Part shown: one piece after another, positions 7,250 through 16,223 of the stretch | Layout of the letters: each line of letters begins with the position of its first letter | Numbering within the stretch: the stretch's first letter is position 1 | Assembly (NCBI GenBank): GCA_029257435.1 | Contig: JARIBI010000036.1 | Coordinates: forward strand, 1-35,609 | Direction: 5' to 3' | Origin: Sporosarcina sp. | GTDB taxonomy: Bacteria; Bacillota; Bacilli; Bacillales_A; Planococcaceae | Length of the DNA: 35,609 nt | Program-made: the position numbers and the translations under genes | Notes under the pieces: generated by a model | Seen by the model: only the letters and a program-made list of their open reading frames with translations | What the model was told of the DNA's origin: nothing | Database searches by the model: none

Positions 7250-8653
7250 TCATTGTGTTTCTGTGATCGTATACGTTATTTTCATCGTTTTATCTGCCGT
7301 CTTAATCACAGCCGTTGCCAAATTATTTATGGTTGCTAAATACGGAGTAATTAACCACAGGCCTTTATAAACGGTATAGGAGCCAGAACTATTCCTTCCA
7401 AACGTAATCCCATATGGACCGTATTGAAATACTGGTGTACAACAAGACGTTAGCGGATTTCCATTGATTGTTTTTACCACACGATCATCTTCTAGAATCA
7501 TAAAGTCCGAACCGAAAATAATATCCGCCAATCTAAAAATATAGGTTCGACCATCATATTGTGTATTGGCATACATATTAGATGTAAATCCAAACGAAAT
7601 TTCCGTAATGTCAGCGCTATTGTTAGCATTGATTTTATACATGCCTGTTTTGTCATAATTCATTACATACAAGTAACCTCCCCGCATAACACTCTCCACA
7701 TAACGATTGGGACTTGTTGCATAATTCACATGGTAACCTATTTGATTAATTCGAGCATTTGATAAAGTCCAGCTTCCTTCAGTATAGGAATAGTCGGATT
7801 TCTGTATTTTGATCCATTTAATAGTTGCATTCCCGCTAGAATTGGATGGCGCCAAAAACCCATACCAGTAACCATCTTCTCCACCAAAAAAATCAAAATA
7901 TCCATAACTGGTGGATGCACTTGGTTTAAGAAACACGGAAGGGGTAAGGGTAGTCATTTCTAGCAATTCATCCCCATCTTCTGTCAACGAAAAATTCAAT
8001 CCCAATTTTCTAAAAGACTTTCTAATCTTCTTTATTAATACCTGATTGGAAGTATCCATCGAGATGCTATAGAAATAGTTTTCATCAAAATTCACCTCGA
8101 CCACATCAATATAGCGGCTAGCAATCTCTCCTGATATACTTGTATTTCCATTCTTCATTTCCAACAACTTGGAGGACGTTCTGTGTAAATCGCCCCAATA
8201 CCCGATGCCGCCATTTCTATGCGTCAATGCAACTGCAGAAATGGTGCCGTTTGCCTGGCTTGTTGCGAAATCCCAAACATACTTATAGCCGTTTTCGATT
8301 TTCTCTGACTCTGCAACGTTTAAACTGCCGCGCATGACGTTTGCTGTTGAATTGACTTCCATATTCGCATATCCTACACACGGGTTTATGGATGGTGCAT
8401 AAATATTATTTTCATTCTCTTCTAATGGATCTGTATAAAGTAGAATTCCTCCTAACGCATAACCACATATCGGCAAAAGACTTCCAGCCCAATTTGTTCC
8501 GCGTTCACCGTCTATGTTAAAAAACATGCCTTCAATATTATTATCAAAAACGCGCGAAATAGCGTTAGTAATCATATTTTCATCATCAATAACATCAACT
8601 TTTCCTGTTTTCACATCCGTAAGGGTGATTTCTGTCTTTCCAATTAACTGCAT
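7250..8653 (-). CDS. Putative tail fibre / receptor-binding protein, 467 aa
   Basis: No family recognised with certainty. The N-terminal part (LIGKTEITLTDVKTGKVDVI) resembles openings of tail-tip structural proteins in Firmicutes prophages. The rest is rich in Gly, Tyr, Asn and Ser with beta-strand-like alternation and repeated YWYGF, GYLYVMNYD and GRTYIFRL-type segments, suggesting a beta-propeller or other beta-rich adhesin fold. A pair of adjacent cysteines (LTSCCTP) lies near the end. The ATG has AAGGAGG 7 bases upstream. Its position, after the tail-tip genes and just before holin, is where receptor-binding proteins usually sit; function is inferred from that. Confidence 0.7.
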   Translation of the reverse strand: MQLIGKTEITLTDVKTGKVDVIDDENMITNAISRVFDNNIEGMFFNIDGERGTNWAGSLLPICGYALGGILLYTDPLEENENNIYAPSINPCVGYANMEVNSTANVMRGSLNVAESEKIENGYKYVWDFATSQANGTISAVALTHRNGGIGYWGDLHRTSSKLLEMKNGNTSISGEIASRYIDVVEVNFDENYFYSISMDTSNQVLIKKIRKSFRKLGLNFSLTEDGDELLEMTTLTPSVFLKPSASTSYGYFDFFGGEDGYWYGFLAPSNSSGNATIKWIKIQKSDYSYTEGSWTLSNARINQIGYHVNYATSPNRYVESVMRGGYLYVMNYDKTGMYKINANNSADITEISFGFTSNMYANTQYDGRTYIFRLADIIFGSDFMILEDDRVVKTINGNPLTSCCTPVFQYGPYGITFGRNSSGSYTVYKGLWLITPYLATINNLATAVIKTADKTMKITYTITETQ

Positions 8654-8665
8654 TTCATCGCCTCC

Positions 8666-9766
8666 TTAGTTAAGATAATAGACAGTAATGTTGTTGACGT
8701 AACTTCCTTCTATCAAGATAAAGCGAAACATATAGTGTCCGGTAGTCGCCATCTGTGCCCATGCATCTGTTCCTATTTCTTCCACGGCTTTTTTTGTCAT
8801 ACCACTTTGTTCTTCAGTTAACAGAGACCATGCACTATTTACATAGGCATACCAACTTACACCATTATCAAAGGAAACCGCAAAAAGGGTATTCGCATCG
8901 GAATCAATCGTTACATTTTCAATTCCGTTGATGGTGCTATCGATCATCGAAACATTTTCTGTATATACCTTCTGATTCGGAGGAAGGGCTGTCACATCCA
9001 TCTTGATATTGGGTAGTTCATTTTCAGAGTCCTGCCAATATACAATACTCGGATTGATTAATGACATAAGCAAGGATACCGATGGCAGGTCATCCATTCC
9101 ATACGTTTCGAATAATTCTGCTGTCAGTTCGACAACGCTCTCAATTTCAACTAATGTTTGTTCTCCGTTTTCACTCCCACTGGTGTAGACTTTCCCTTCC
9201 TTATCTGAAATGAGAAGCTTCCTATTATAAGGCTGTTCAATGGAAATGAATCCATCTGCCACTTTATAATTACTACCGGTTTCGTCCAAATGAGTGAAGG
9301 TAACTTGCGTATCTCCACCGGTCGCAACAGAAAAAGACTTTGTTCCTCCAGCACATACCAATTGGCTTGTACCTAAATAACTGAAATTTCGTGGCGCTTG
9401 GAGGACATTTAGAAAAATATCACCCGTTTCAAAAAGAAACACCTCATAACAGAGGCGTAAATCTGCTGAGGTGCTACTGTAATGGGCATACCCATCCCAT
9501 TTCAATCGTAAAAATCGATAATGATGAAATAGTGTCCCTTCCTCCCGCCAAAAGTTCCACATCTTTGCATCTCTTCTACAGACCCTCAACTGCTCACTCG
9601 ACTTCCCAAATCCAAACCAGCTGTTACCGTTGACGTAAATTTTGTCAGCAATCACTCCATTGAATTGAAACCAGTCAACACCTGAAAAATTCATTGTATC
9701 ATCGTCATGCCCAACATTATTGACTAACTGCACCAAGCTTTCAGTAGAGGATAACAACTCTTCCAC
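8666..9766 (-). CDS. Putative tail-tip / baseplate protein, 366 aa
   Basis: I do not recognise the family. An N-terminal acidic stretch is followed by aromatic-rich beta-type sequence (VDWFQFNGV, GNSWFGFGKSSEQLRV, FHHYRFLRLKWDGYAHY), and the C-terminal part has a conserved-looking FAVSFDNGVSWYAY segment. The start is GTG at 9766, ten bases after the stop of the preceding gene, with no good ribosome site, so translation may depend on coupling to the upstream gene. An internal start cannot be excluded. Flanked by a tail protein and a probable fibre, it is likely a structural tip component. Confidence 0.65.
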   Translation of the reverse strand: MEELLSSTESLVQLVNNVGHDDDTMNFSGVDWFQFNGVIADKIYVNGNSWFGFGKSSEQLRVCRRDAKMWNFWREEGTLFHHYRFLRLKWDGYAHYSSTSADLRLCYEVFLFETGDIFLNVLQAPRNFSYLGTSQLVCAGGTKSFSVATGGDTQVTFTHLDETGSNYKVADGFISIEQPYNRKLLISDKEGKVYTSGSENGEQTLVEIESVVELTAELFETYGMDDLPSVSLLMSLINPSIVYWQDSENELPNIKMDVTALPPNQKVYTENVSMIDSTINGIENVTIDSDANTLFAVSFDNGVSWYAYVNSAWSLLTEEQSGMTKKAVEEIGTDAWAQMATTGHYMFRFILIEGSYVNNITVYYLN

Positions 9767-9776
9767 ACTAAAGTAA

Positions 9777-11804
9777 TTAGCTATTTATACTCACCTCCAA
9801 GGCATCCACTCGAATAAACTCCTCGGTATTTGCACTCACCTTACAAAGCCTTCCTCGATCAATCGTCAATTCATTTTTAGTAAATGTGTAATTCGTTTGC
9901 AGTTCGAAACCCGTTTCAGCTTTCACAAAATAAGTGGAGTAGTTCATTTTATTTTTATCAGCAACATCCATTGTTTCTGACACAGTAACTGGACTTACTA
10001 GCATAGCTTCTTTAAACGGAATTATTTTCATACCGCCAATCGTTTGTACCGAATACCCCTCTACTATATGGTCGGTTGATGGTGTTAAAAAGTCGAGGTT
10101 AAATTGACCTTCAATTGATTGCAGCTCAATGCCCCCACTGATTGTTATTGCTGAAACATAATCAGTAAATTCCAAGCGGCCATCCCACACTTTATTTGCG
10201 CCCAATCCCTGACCGCTGATTGTAGCGATTGCTTGGGCTCTTCCAATTACGGCAGTACCCTCTGTTATTTTTAATCGAACTTTAAAAGCATTATAGGTAT
10301 TGGCTTGCAGTCCGCTTAACGGATAATAAAGATTTAGAATATGCTTACCTGTTCCAAAGGTAGCTATAGGATGGTAGGTGGTCACTTCCTTGTCATTGAA
10401 AATATAAGTAGCCTCTACTACGGCTTTGCCATCGTCGTTCCACTTGATGGTGAAGTTCTCTTCTTGTTGAATTTCCGTCCCGCCCTCTTCCATTGGAGGG
10501 AGCGTAATCATTCCAGTTGCCTGTCCTTCTTTTTCAACAGGCACAGCTTTTACATCTAGCAAAATAGAAGCGTTAAACTGTGCGTCTGTGTCATCAGTCG
10601 TTGTAAATTCAATGCTTACGATTTCAGCATTCGTAGAAGAAACGGTGTAAGATGATGCATTTACATAGGGATGTATAACAATTTTTCCGGCTTCGATTTG
10701 ATTGAGAAGTCCAATGATGTTTTTGTCATTTTTACTTTTAGCTTGGGCTAGACGCGGATTCTTACCTACACATTTCAGATTATGCTTTCCATTGATTTTG
10801 TAAGTAATGCTTGTAATGGATGTTATTTGCCTTCCATCAGCCTGACCTCCGGAAAAGGTAATGATATCCCCGAGATCTAAAGCAGGATTTCCAATCGTCG
10901 TACAATCAAATGGAATGTAATTGATAACCGAAATATCAGCCAGTATATTCTTTAAAAGTGTTGTCCTAGTTTCCATAAGACCGAATTGCAGGAGTGGGTT
11001 CGTACCTAAATTCATCGTCAGAGCATCATCTATGTCCAAAGCAAAATACTCACTCTGCCCGGTCCTTATATTTACAGAACGAACGGAAGAATACTTTGTC
11101 ACAAAGTCAGAAAAACTGCTTGAAAATCGTTGGCTATTTGGGATATCGATAACCGCCCGATTTCCATACTTGCGAAACTCTAATTTCCCCTCACGATTAA
11201 TCGTTGCAAAGCAGCCCAAGACCTGGGCCACGTAATAAATCAGATCACGCCATGTCTCGATATCATTTTCAAAGTAAATACCAAGAACGAAGGAGCCATT
11301 CGGCATTGCATCCATCTCTTCTTGTGTGTGAGCAAGTTCCACATCACACTCCTCACAAGCCAAAGCAATTAAATCGTAAGGCGTACCATTTGATACTTTA
11401 TTTGCAAAGGACTTTTCAAAACGGAGCATATAGTCATACGCTTTGATTTCCAGGCATTTCACTGTACGGTTGGCTTCGCTAATTTCAAAGATGCCCATTG
11501 GCACCGTTTCATAAAAATCCGAACCGATATCCAAATGAAAACATAACTCAATAGTGCCGCCCTCTAAACTGTAGCGATCCACATCTGAAAAGAGAGTAAT
11601 TCCCAATTCAGCAGCATAGACAGAACCAATTTCAATTTCTGCACTACCACTGCACTGGTTTGTAATATAGCCGCTCCCTTTTACAATATCTTCGTTTGTA
11701 AAGGGGAATTCTCGACCATCTTTTGTCGTTATTTTCCCGTCCCAATAATAGTTCCGAGTGTTATCCTGTATGGCATTGTTAAATTGTTCACTCACCGCAT
11801 ACAT
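9777..11804 (-). CDS. Phage tail protein, tail-hub-like, 675 aa
   Basis: Minor structural protein, probably the tail hub or tail-associated lysin position. Residues 1-350 resemble the hub region of Firmicutes tail proteins: a short beta-rich start (YYWDGKITTKDGREF), a segment with GTPYDLIALACEECDVEL, and a later D-I-x-F-S-G-G stretch (GDIITFSGGQADGRQI). I see no convincing peptidase motif. The C-terminal 300 residues are beta-rich repeats suggesting a receptor- or sugar-facing extension. The open frame begins at 11813, but AAGGGGTGG is better placed for the ATG at 11804. It follows the small tail gene by a dozen bases. Confidence 0.75.
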   Translation of the reverse strand: MYAVSEQFNNAIQDNTRNYYWDGKITTKDGREFPFTNEDIVKGSGYITNQCSGSAEIEIGSVYAAELGITLFSDVDRYSLEGGTIELCFHLDIGSDFYETVPMGIFEISEANRTVKCLEIKAYDYMLRFEKSFANKVSNGTPYDLIALACEECDVELAHTQEEMDAMPNGSFVLGIYFENDIETWRDLIYYVAQVLGCFATINREGKLEFRKYGNRAVIDIPNSQRFSSSFSDFVTKYSSVRSVNIRTGQSEYFALDIDDALTMNLGTNPLLQFGLMETRTTLLKNILADISVINYIPFDCTTIGNPALDLGDIITFSGGQADGRQITSITSITYKINGKHNLKCVGKNPRLAQAKSKNDKNIIGLLNQIEAGKIVIHPYVNASSYTVSSTNAEIVSIEFTTTDDTDAQFNASILLDVKAVPVEKEGQATGMITLPPMEEGGTEIQQEENFTIKWNDDGKAVVEATYIFNDKEVTTYHPIATFGTGKHILNLYYPLSGLQANTYNAFKVRLKITEGTAVIGRAQAIATISGQGLGANKVWDGRLEFTDYVSAITISGGIELQSIEGQFNLDFLTPSTDHIVEGYSVQTIGGMKIIPFKEAMLVSPVTVSETMDVADKNKMNYSTYFVKAETGFELQTNYTFTKNELTIDRGRLCKVSANTEEFIRVDALEVSINS

Positions 11805-11816
11805 GGACACCACCCC

Positions 11817-12179
11817 TTAGAATTCATTTAACACAAAAGAAACCTTCCAAAGCCCTAAGCATGACGTATCCTTCACTAGACTTACCTTGTATCCTTCTAT
11901 AAACATTTCAGCTTCTTTCACTTCCAACGTATGTGGGTCAAAAAATGTAACGGTCATGCTCTTTAATTGCTTATATTCCGTTAGTATTTTCAGCCATTTT
12001 GAGCTAACAGAAAAAGAAACAGAAATCGAATACATTCCTGTTCTTACAATATCTCTTTGCCTTGTCCCAGCTTCGGTTTCTCCGCTTGCGTCGGTCAACA
12101 CATCTATCATATCTACATCATAGGTATCAGGAAGAGGAAGATTTGTGCCGTTGAAATTTAAGTAGTGATTAAATGCCAT
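11817..12179 (-). CDS. Small tail protein, 120 aa (conserved phage type)
   Basis: Small beta-rich protein between tape measure and tail hub. It opens MAFNHYLNFNGTNLPLPDTY, and the pattern of a short N-terminal strand, a charged GTRQRDIVRTGMYSI segment and a C-terminal LGLWKVSFVLNEF is typical of conserved small tail proteins of Firmicutes siphoviruses. By position it could be a distal-tail-like or tip-assembly protein, but it is much shorter than a classic Dit. AGGAGGG sits 7 bases before the ATG, inside the end of the tape-measure gene. Confidence 0.7.
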   Translation of the reverse strand: MAFNHYLNFNGTNLPLPDTYDVDMIDVLTDASGETEAGTRQRDIVRTGMYSISVSFSVSSKWLKILTEYKQLKSMTVTFFDPHTLEVKEAEMFIEGYKVSLVKDTSCLGLWKVSFVLNEF

Positions 12180-12180
12180 T

Positions 12181-15027
12181 CTATCTCCCTCCTGATCTAA
12201 GATTTTGCCTTGTCTGCGCGTTCACCACCACCTCATCAATCAATGCTCCTCCAAGGTAAACGGGTATGACGATATCTCCTGCTGTTTCTGTTTGTGAAGA
12301 AGGAGCAATGGTTTCTCGAATATTCCCCATCATGGATTTTAGGCTATTTAGTGATGAAGCCTGAGAAGTCTTTGTCTTCATATCGATAGCGTTTGGACTA
12401 ATCACCATATCTGTCGCCACGTCTTGAACGGCGGATGCAACCAAACCGCGGCTTCTATCTATTCCTTTGGCAAGCCCACTCATAAAGTCCGGCATCCAGG
12501 TTTCATAATCAGTAAGGGGTCCTTCTTCTGGTACTGAAAAGTGGAGAAAAGACCATATCTTTGTTGCCACACCTTTTACAGCATCTTCGACTTTACCAAT
12601 ACTGCTTTTAATCCCTTTAACAATTCCATCAATCATATCCGCTCCCCATGTAAAAGCGGAGGAAGCTAATCCTTTAATGTAACCAACCGCCCGATCAAAG
12701 CCGCTTTGAATCGAAGTGTAAATATTATTCATGGTCGCTTGGATGCCACTCCAAATCGAACTAAACACATTGGCAACGGTTGATTTTATCGTGTTCACAA
12801 CAGTTGTGACAGTGGTTTTTATAGCATTCCAGACAGTAGAAATGGTGTTCCCAATCCCATTGACTATGGTAGTTACCGTTGTACTAATCGCATTCCACAC
12901 CGTTGTGAATACATCTTTTATGGCATTGAGAACAGTGGTAATAAGCGACTTAATCGCATCCCAGGCTGTCGTTTGAAATGTTTTCATCGTATTCACTACT
13001 GTTGTCAGGACTGTGGATATAGCATTCCAGACTGTTTCAAAAACGTTCTTAATGGCATTCAGTACGGTTTCGATAATGGTTTTATACGTATTAAAGTAAG
13101 TCATCACAATCGTTTTTATAACACCAACGACTGTTGTGAACACGACTTTGATGCCTTCCCAAATTTTCATAAAAACGGTTTTGATCGTATTGAGCACTGT
13201 TTCAATAATTGTTTTATAAACCGTAAAATAAGTCACAACAATTGTCTTAATCGCTTCTACAACGGTTTGAAATACGGTCTTTATTCCATCCCATACAGCT
13301 ACGAAGAACTCTTTGACTGCATTCCAAATAATTTCACATGCTGCTTTTATTTCATCCCAATGATCGATTAAAAGCTTTCCGATGGCAATGACTGCAACGA
13401 TCGCAGCAATAATCGCGAGTATTGGCCATCCGACACTCGCGATGATGGGAATGAGTCCGGAAAGTGCAGGGCCAATCACTGTCACTAAGTTTAGAATCGC
13501 ACTGATGCCCATTGCTAGTTTCCCAACAATGATTAATATAGGACCAATAGCGGCGACAATTCCTGCAATGAGTAAAATCATTTTCTTTGATTCCTCACTG
13601 AGCCCGGAAAACCAAGTGGCGAAAACACTGATTTTATCTGCCAGCGATTGAATAATAGGTGCTAAGACACTCATGATTGTATTCCCAAGTTCAATCGCTG
13701 TATTTTTGAGCTGATTCATTGCGATGCCGATGGTATTGGAATTTGTCTGTAACTTTTCAAATGCTGCATCAGTAGAACCCGAAGAATCTCTCATTTGTGC
13801 AAGTGTACTATTAAAATCATTTGCACTTTCTCCCAAGAGAATAAGTCCAGCTTTGCCTGCTTCAGCACTGCCCCAAAGGTCTGTAAATGCAAGCCCCTGT
13901 TCGTTGGCAGCACCACTAATAATCTCCAATACTTCTCCTAGGCTTTTCCCCTCTCCCATGAGTTCAGTAAAGGATTTCCCGGTTCTTTCTTTAAGTGTTT
14001 CGGATACCTTCGTTCCTGACTTCCCCAGTTCGTTTAACATGGAGTTCATGTAGGTTGTCGATTCAGCCGTCGCCACACCATTCGCTGTCATAATGGCATA
14101 TCCTGCTGCAATTTGATCCAACGCCACACCATTGGCTTTTGCAGTTGGGATGATTTTCCCCATGGACGAGGAGAGTTCCCCTACAGTTGTTTTTCCTAGA
14201 TTTTGAGTTTGTATAAGGGTATCGCTGACTTTTGTAACTTCGCTTGCTTCTAGTCCGTACGCATTCATGATGGTGGTGAGAACGTCTAGGGCACTTCCCG
14301 CATCTGCGAATCCAGCCTTTGCAAGTTTGGTAGAATTGGATACAAAGGTAACTGCATCACCAGTCTGCTGTCCTGCTGAAATAGCATCATAAACGTTTCC
14401 TGCAATTTCAGTAGCGCTTATCCCTGTCTGATTGGATAGTGCAAGAATAGCTTTCTCCAATTCATGTAAAGGAACCTGAGTCGTATCAGCAATGGTAGAA
14501 ACTTTCGCCATAGCATCCTCAAAGTCCATCGATAACTTCGCTGACGCTCCTCCTACTGCGGTAATAGCTGCAGTAAGTGGAAGCATTTTCTTCCCGGCAT
14601 TCGTTGCGGCTTCACCAAAAGCACCTATTTTTTCAGAAGCTGCACTTATATTGGCCATGACAACATTCGTATTTCGAGCCTGTGATTCTAAGTCCCTTAA
14701 CCGATGCTCGGTTTCTATGATTTCCCTTTGAAGAGCATCATACTGTTCGCGGGTAATGTCACCCCTAGCAAGTTGTTCATTTGCCTGACTTGCAGCGGTT
14801 TTTAATGTTTCTAACTTTGTTTTTGTCCCACCAATCGCATCTGCCAGAAGCCGTTGCTTTTGTGCGATTAACTCTGTATTTTTCGGATCTAACTTTAGAA
14901 GTCTATCAACATCTTTTAGCTGGGACTGGGTACTCTTTATTTCCGAATTTACACCTTTAAGGGCTGTGGAAAGTTTGGTCGTATCCCCTCCAATTTCAAC
15001 CGTTATCCCTTTAATGCGACCTGCCAT
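12181..15027 (-). CDS. Tail tape measure protein, 948 aa
   Basis: Sets tail length and passes through the tail during DNA injection. Residues 1-125 are coiled coil (KSTQSQLKDVDRLLKLDPKN ...). Residues about 165-420 carry the TP901-type tape-measure core (MDFEDAMAKVSTIADT, NSTKLAKAGFADAGSALDVL). Hydrophobic, probably membrane-inserting segments lie at about 484-550. Residues 568-760 are imperfect repeats with tryptophans spaced by multiples of 11. The C-terminus ends in a small beta segment (GDIVIPVYLGGALIDEVVV). GGGAGG is 9 bases before the ATG at 15027. At 948 codons the tail should be roughly 140 nm by the usual 1.5 angstrom per residue rule (estimate). A hairpin at 15048-15079 separates it from the chaperones. 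Confidence 0.95.
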   Translation of the reverse strand: MAGRIKGITVEIGGDTTKLSTALKGVNSEIKSTQSQLKDVDRLLKLDPKNTELIAQKQRLLADAIGGTKTKLETLKTAASQANEQLARGDITREQYDALQREIIETEHRLRDLESQARNTNVVMANISAASEKIGAFGEAATNAGKKMLPLTAAITAVGGASAKLSMDFEDAMAKVSTIADTTQVPLHELEKAILALSNQTGISATEIAGNVYDAISAGQQTGDAVTFVSNSTKLAKAGFADAGSALDVLTTIMNAYGLEASEVTKVSDTLIQTQNLGKTTVGELSSSMGKIIPTAKANGVALDQIAAGYAIMTANGVATAESTTYMNSMLNELGKSGTKVSETLKERTGKSFTELMGEGKSLGEVLEIISGAANEQGLAFTDLWGSAEAGKAGLILLGESANDFNSTLAQMRDSSGSTDAAFEKLQTNSNTIGIAMNQLKNTAIELGNTIMSVLAPIIQSLADKISVFATWFSGLSEESKKMILLIAGIVAAIGPILIIVGKLAMGISAILNLVTVIGPALSGLIPIIASVGWPILAIIAAIVAVIAIGKLLIDHWDEIKAACEIIWNAVKEFFVAVWDGIKTVFQTVVEAIKTIVVTYFTVYKTIIETVLNTIKTVFMKIWEGIKVVFTTVVGVIKTIVMTYFNTYKTIIETVLNAIKNVFETVWNAISTVLTTVVNTMKTFQTTAWDAIKSLITTVLNAIKDVFTTVWNAISTTVTTIVNGIGNTISTVWNAIKTTVTTVVNTIKSTVANVFSSIWSGIQATMNNIYTSIQSGFDRAVGYIKGLASSAFTWGADMIDGIVKGIKSSIGKVEDAVKGVATKIWSFLHFSVPEEGPLTDYETWMPDFMSGLAKGIDRSRGLVASAVQDVATDMVISPNAIDMKTKTSQASSLNSLKSMMGNIRETIAPSSQTETAGDIVIPVYLGGALIDEVVVNAQTRQNLRSGGR
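12751..13326 (-). repeat. Coding repeat in tape measure: 11-residue phased tryptophans
   Basis: Tryptophans at residues 568, 579, 623, 667, 689, 711 and 733 are separated by 11, 44, 44, 22, 22 and 22. The segments from 579 and 623 are near-identical 44-residue units (132 bases), both containing YKTIIETVLN. This is a four-turn, 11-residue helical repeat that has grown by duplication. Confidence 0.8.
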
Positions 15028-15047
15028 CCATTCTCACCTCCCTATGT

Positions 15048-15079
15048 AAAAAGCACCCTGCCATTTCAGCAGAGTGCTT
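15048..15079 (-). terminator. Terminator-like hairpin between tail chaperone GT and tape measure
   Basis: On the minus strand AAGCACTCTGC pairs with GCAGGGTGCTT (one wobble) around a 7-base loop and is followed by a U run. It overlaps the GT stop codon and lies just before the tape-measure ribosome site. It is inside the late operon, so it may be a partial terminator lowering tape-measure transcript. Confidence 0.6.
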
Positions 15080-15616
15080 AGAATTTATCCATATCTTCTT
15101 GAGTAGCTAGAGTTGCATATTTGTGTTCATCGTTATTGCTTTCTGCATACATATCGTTGATAAGACCGATGGACAGCAATTCCAAATCACTTATGGAAAG
15201 ACCAAGCTGAATACATCTTAGCAAAAACAGAGGAGTCGTCATTTCCCGATCTGTTGGCCGAACTTTTTTTTAGCCTCGATTTCAGTTTGCACATTAAGTC
15301 CCCACAGCTCAATCAGTTGCGGAAGCACTTGATAAATTGAAAATGTGTTAAATTCATCTAGCCAATCTTCTGGTGTGTTGGGGATTGACGGGTCTGCATG
15401 CTTTGCCATAATGTAAGCAATGTTCTCAAACATCTCAAGACTAAACAGATCCAAGCCCGATTCCTCTTCATCATTGTGATTGATACTCTTTTCCAATAGT
15501 CGTAAATCATTATAAATATCACGTTGGAATTTCAAACGATAAATACGTGGAGTAGCTGCCGAAGCCTTGAAGACGACTTCTCGTTCATCTATTTCTATTT
15601 TTCTCGTAATGCTCAT
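15078..15616 (-). CDS. Tail assembly chaperone GT, made by -1 frameshift (179 aa)
   Basis: Fusion form of the tail chaperone. The ribosome reads 118 codons of the G frame, slips back one base on A-AAA-AAG (15269-15263) and continues for 61 codons in the -1 frame to TAA at 15080-15078. The extension begins VRPTDREMTTPLFLLRC and ends YATLATQEDMDKF, a typical GT C-terminus. In known phages (lambda gpG/gpGT) the T part recruits tail-tube protein and the G part coats the tape measure. The frame joins exactly, with no intervening stop, and ends just before the tape-measure gene, as in related phages. Only the frameshift itself is unproven here. Confidence 0.85.
15239..15616 (-). CDS. Tail assembly chaperone G (short form), 125 aa
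   Basis: Unshifted product of the tail chaperone gene. It coats the tape measure during tail building and is usually made in large excess over GT. MSITRKIEIDEREVVFKAS opens a small beta/alpha protein with a helical acidic middle (NHNDEEESGLDLFSLEMF). It terminates at TGA seven codons past the slippery site, giving the tail FGQQIGK. The ATG at 15616 has AAGGAGG 9 bases upstream. It lies directly downstream of the major tail protein and upstream of the tape measure, the standard siphovirus order. Confidence 0.88.
   Translation of the reverse strand: MSITRKIEIDEREVVFKASAATPRIYRLKFQRDIYNDLRLLEKSINHNDEEESGLDLFSLEMFENIAYIMAKHADPSIPNTPEDWLDEFNTFSIYQVLPQLIELWGLNVQTEIEAKKKFGQQIGK
15263..15269 (-). 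other. Slippery site A-AAA-AAG for -1 frameshift
   Basis: The coding strand has eight As followed by G; in the G frame the heptamer is phased A AAA AAG, the same class as the dnaX site of E. coli. The ORF that continues in the -1 frame has a clear tail-chaperone C-terminus, which is strong evidence that the site is used. I did not identify a definite downstream pseudoknot. Confidence 0.85.
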
Positions 15617-15630
15617 GCCACTGCCCCTCC

Positions 15631-16221
15631 TTATACTCCGCTTTCATCTGGTATCGTTTCCACTGTTATGGATGGCATATAGACAGACTTGTACCAATCT
15701 GCATAAACCAATTCGGTTGTGCTATTTCCTGTTTTGGCTTTCACATAGCCACTTGGAAGTGGTCGTGCTTTAACGGTAAGTGTTTCTGTCTGTACTTCAC
15801 GGGATTCTTCATTTGTTTTTGATTCGATCTTTGGCCGACTTGCAGAACAGTTGTAAAGCACATGACGGATTTTCTTACTATCACCATCAAACTCAAAAAG
15901 CAGGGCAAAACTTCCTGTTTCCACATTGGCATTTTCGACAAGGACTTGATTGTCATCCGCTTCTTCTTTTAAAATGTCTGTCCGGAAATGTTCAGGAATC
16001 ATTGCGAGTTCTAAATCACCGTCATATCCCATGTTGTTAGAAATAATATAATACTCAACTCCGTCCGCATAAAAAGATTCCGGTTCACCGTTTGGATCCA
16101 GCGAGAGCGATACAGCACCCAGCATGGTGACTGGTGCAGCAAAAGTTACCTCTCCATCTACGCCAATTGTGATAGGAGCGTAGTGAACATTGCAGATATT
16201 GAATTTCACTTTGTTGGTCAT
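15631..16221 (-). CDS. Major tail tube protein, phi13 type, 196 aa
   Basis: Building block of the non-contractile tail tube. It has the features of the phi13-family major tail protein: KVKFNICNVHYAPI at the start, GAVSLSLDPNGEPESFYADG at about 35-54, then YDGDLELAMIPEHFR, and a beta-rich C-terminal half including VLYNCSASRP. The length is normal for the family. GGAGG lies 7 bases before the ATG at 16221, overlapping the end of the upstream completion protein. It sits at the head-to-tail boundary of the operon, followed by the chaperones. Confidence 0.93.
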   Translation of the reverse strand: MTNKVKFNICNVHYAPITIGVDGEVTFAAPVTMLGAVSLSLDPNGEPESFYADGVEYYIISNNMGYDGDLELAMIPEHFRTDILKEEADDNQVLVENANVETGSFALLFEFDGDSKKIRHVLYNCSASRPKIESKTNEESREVQTETLTVKARPLPSGYVKAKTGNSTTELVYADWYKSVYMPSITVETIPDESGV

Positions 16222-16223
16222 GA

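Noticed and set aside
12731..13651. Three long plus-strand frames opposite the tape measure
   Set aside because: They reflect the repeat composition of the tape-measure gene; no ribosome sites and no protein-like pattern.
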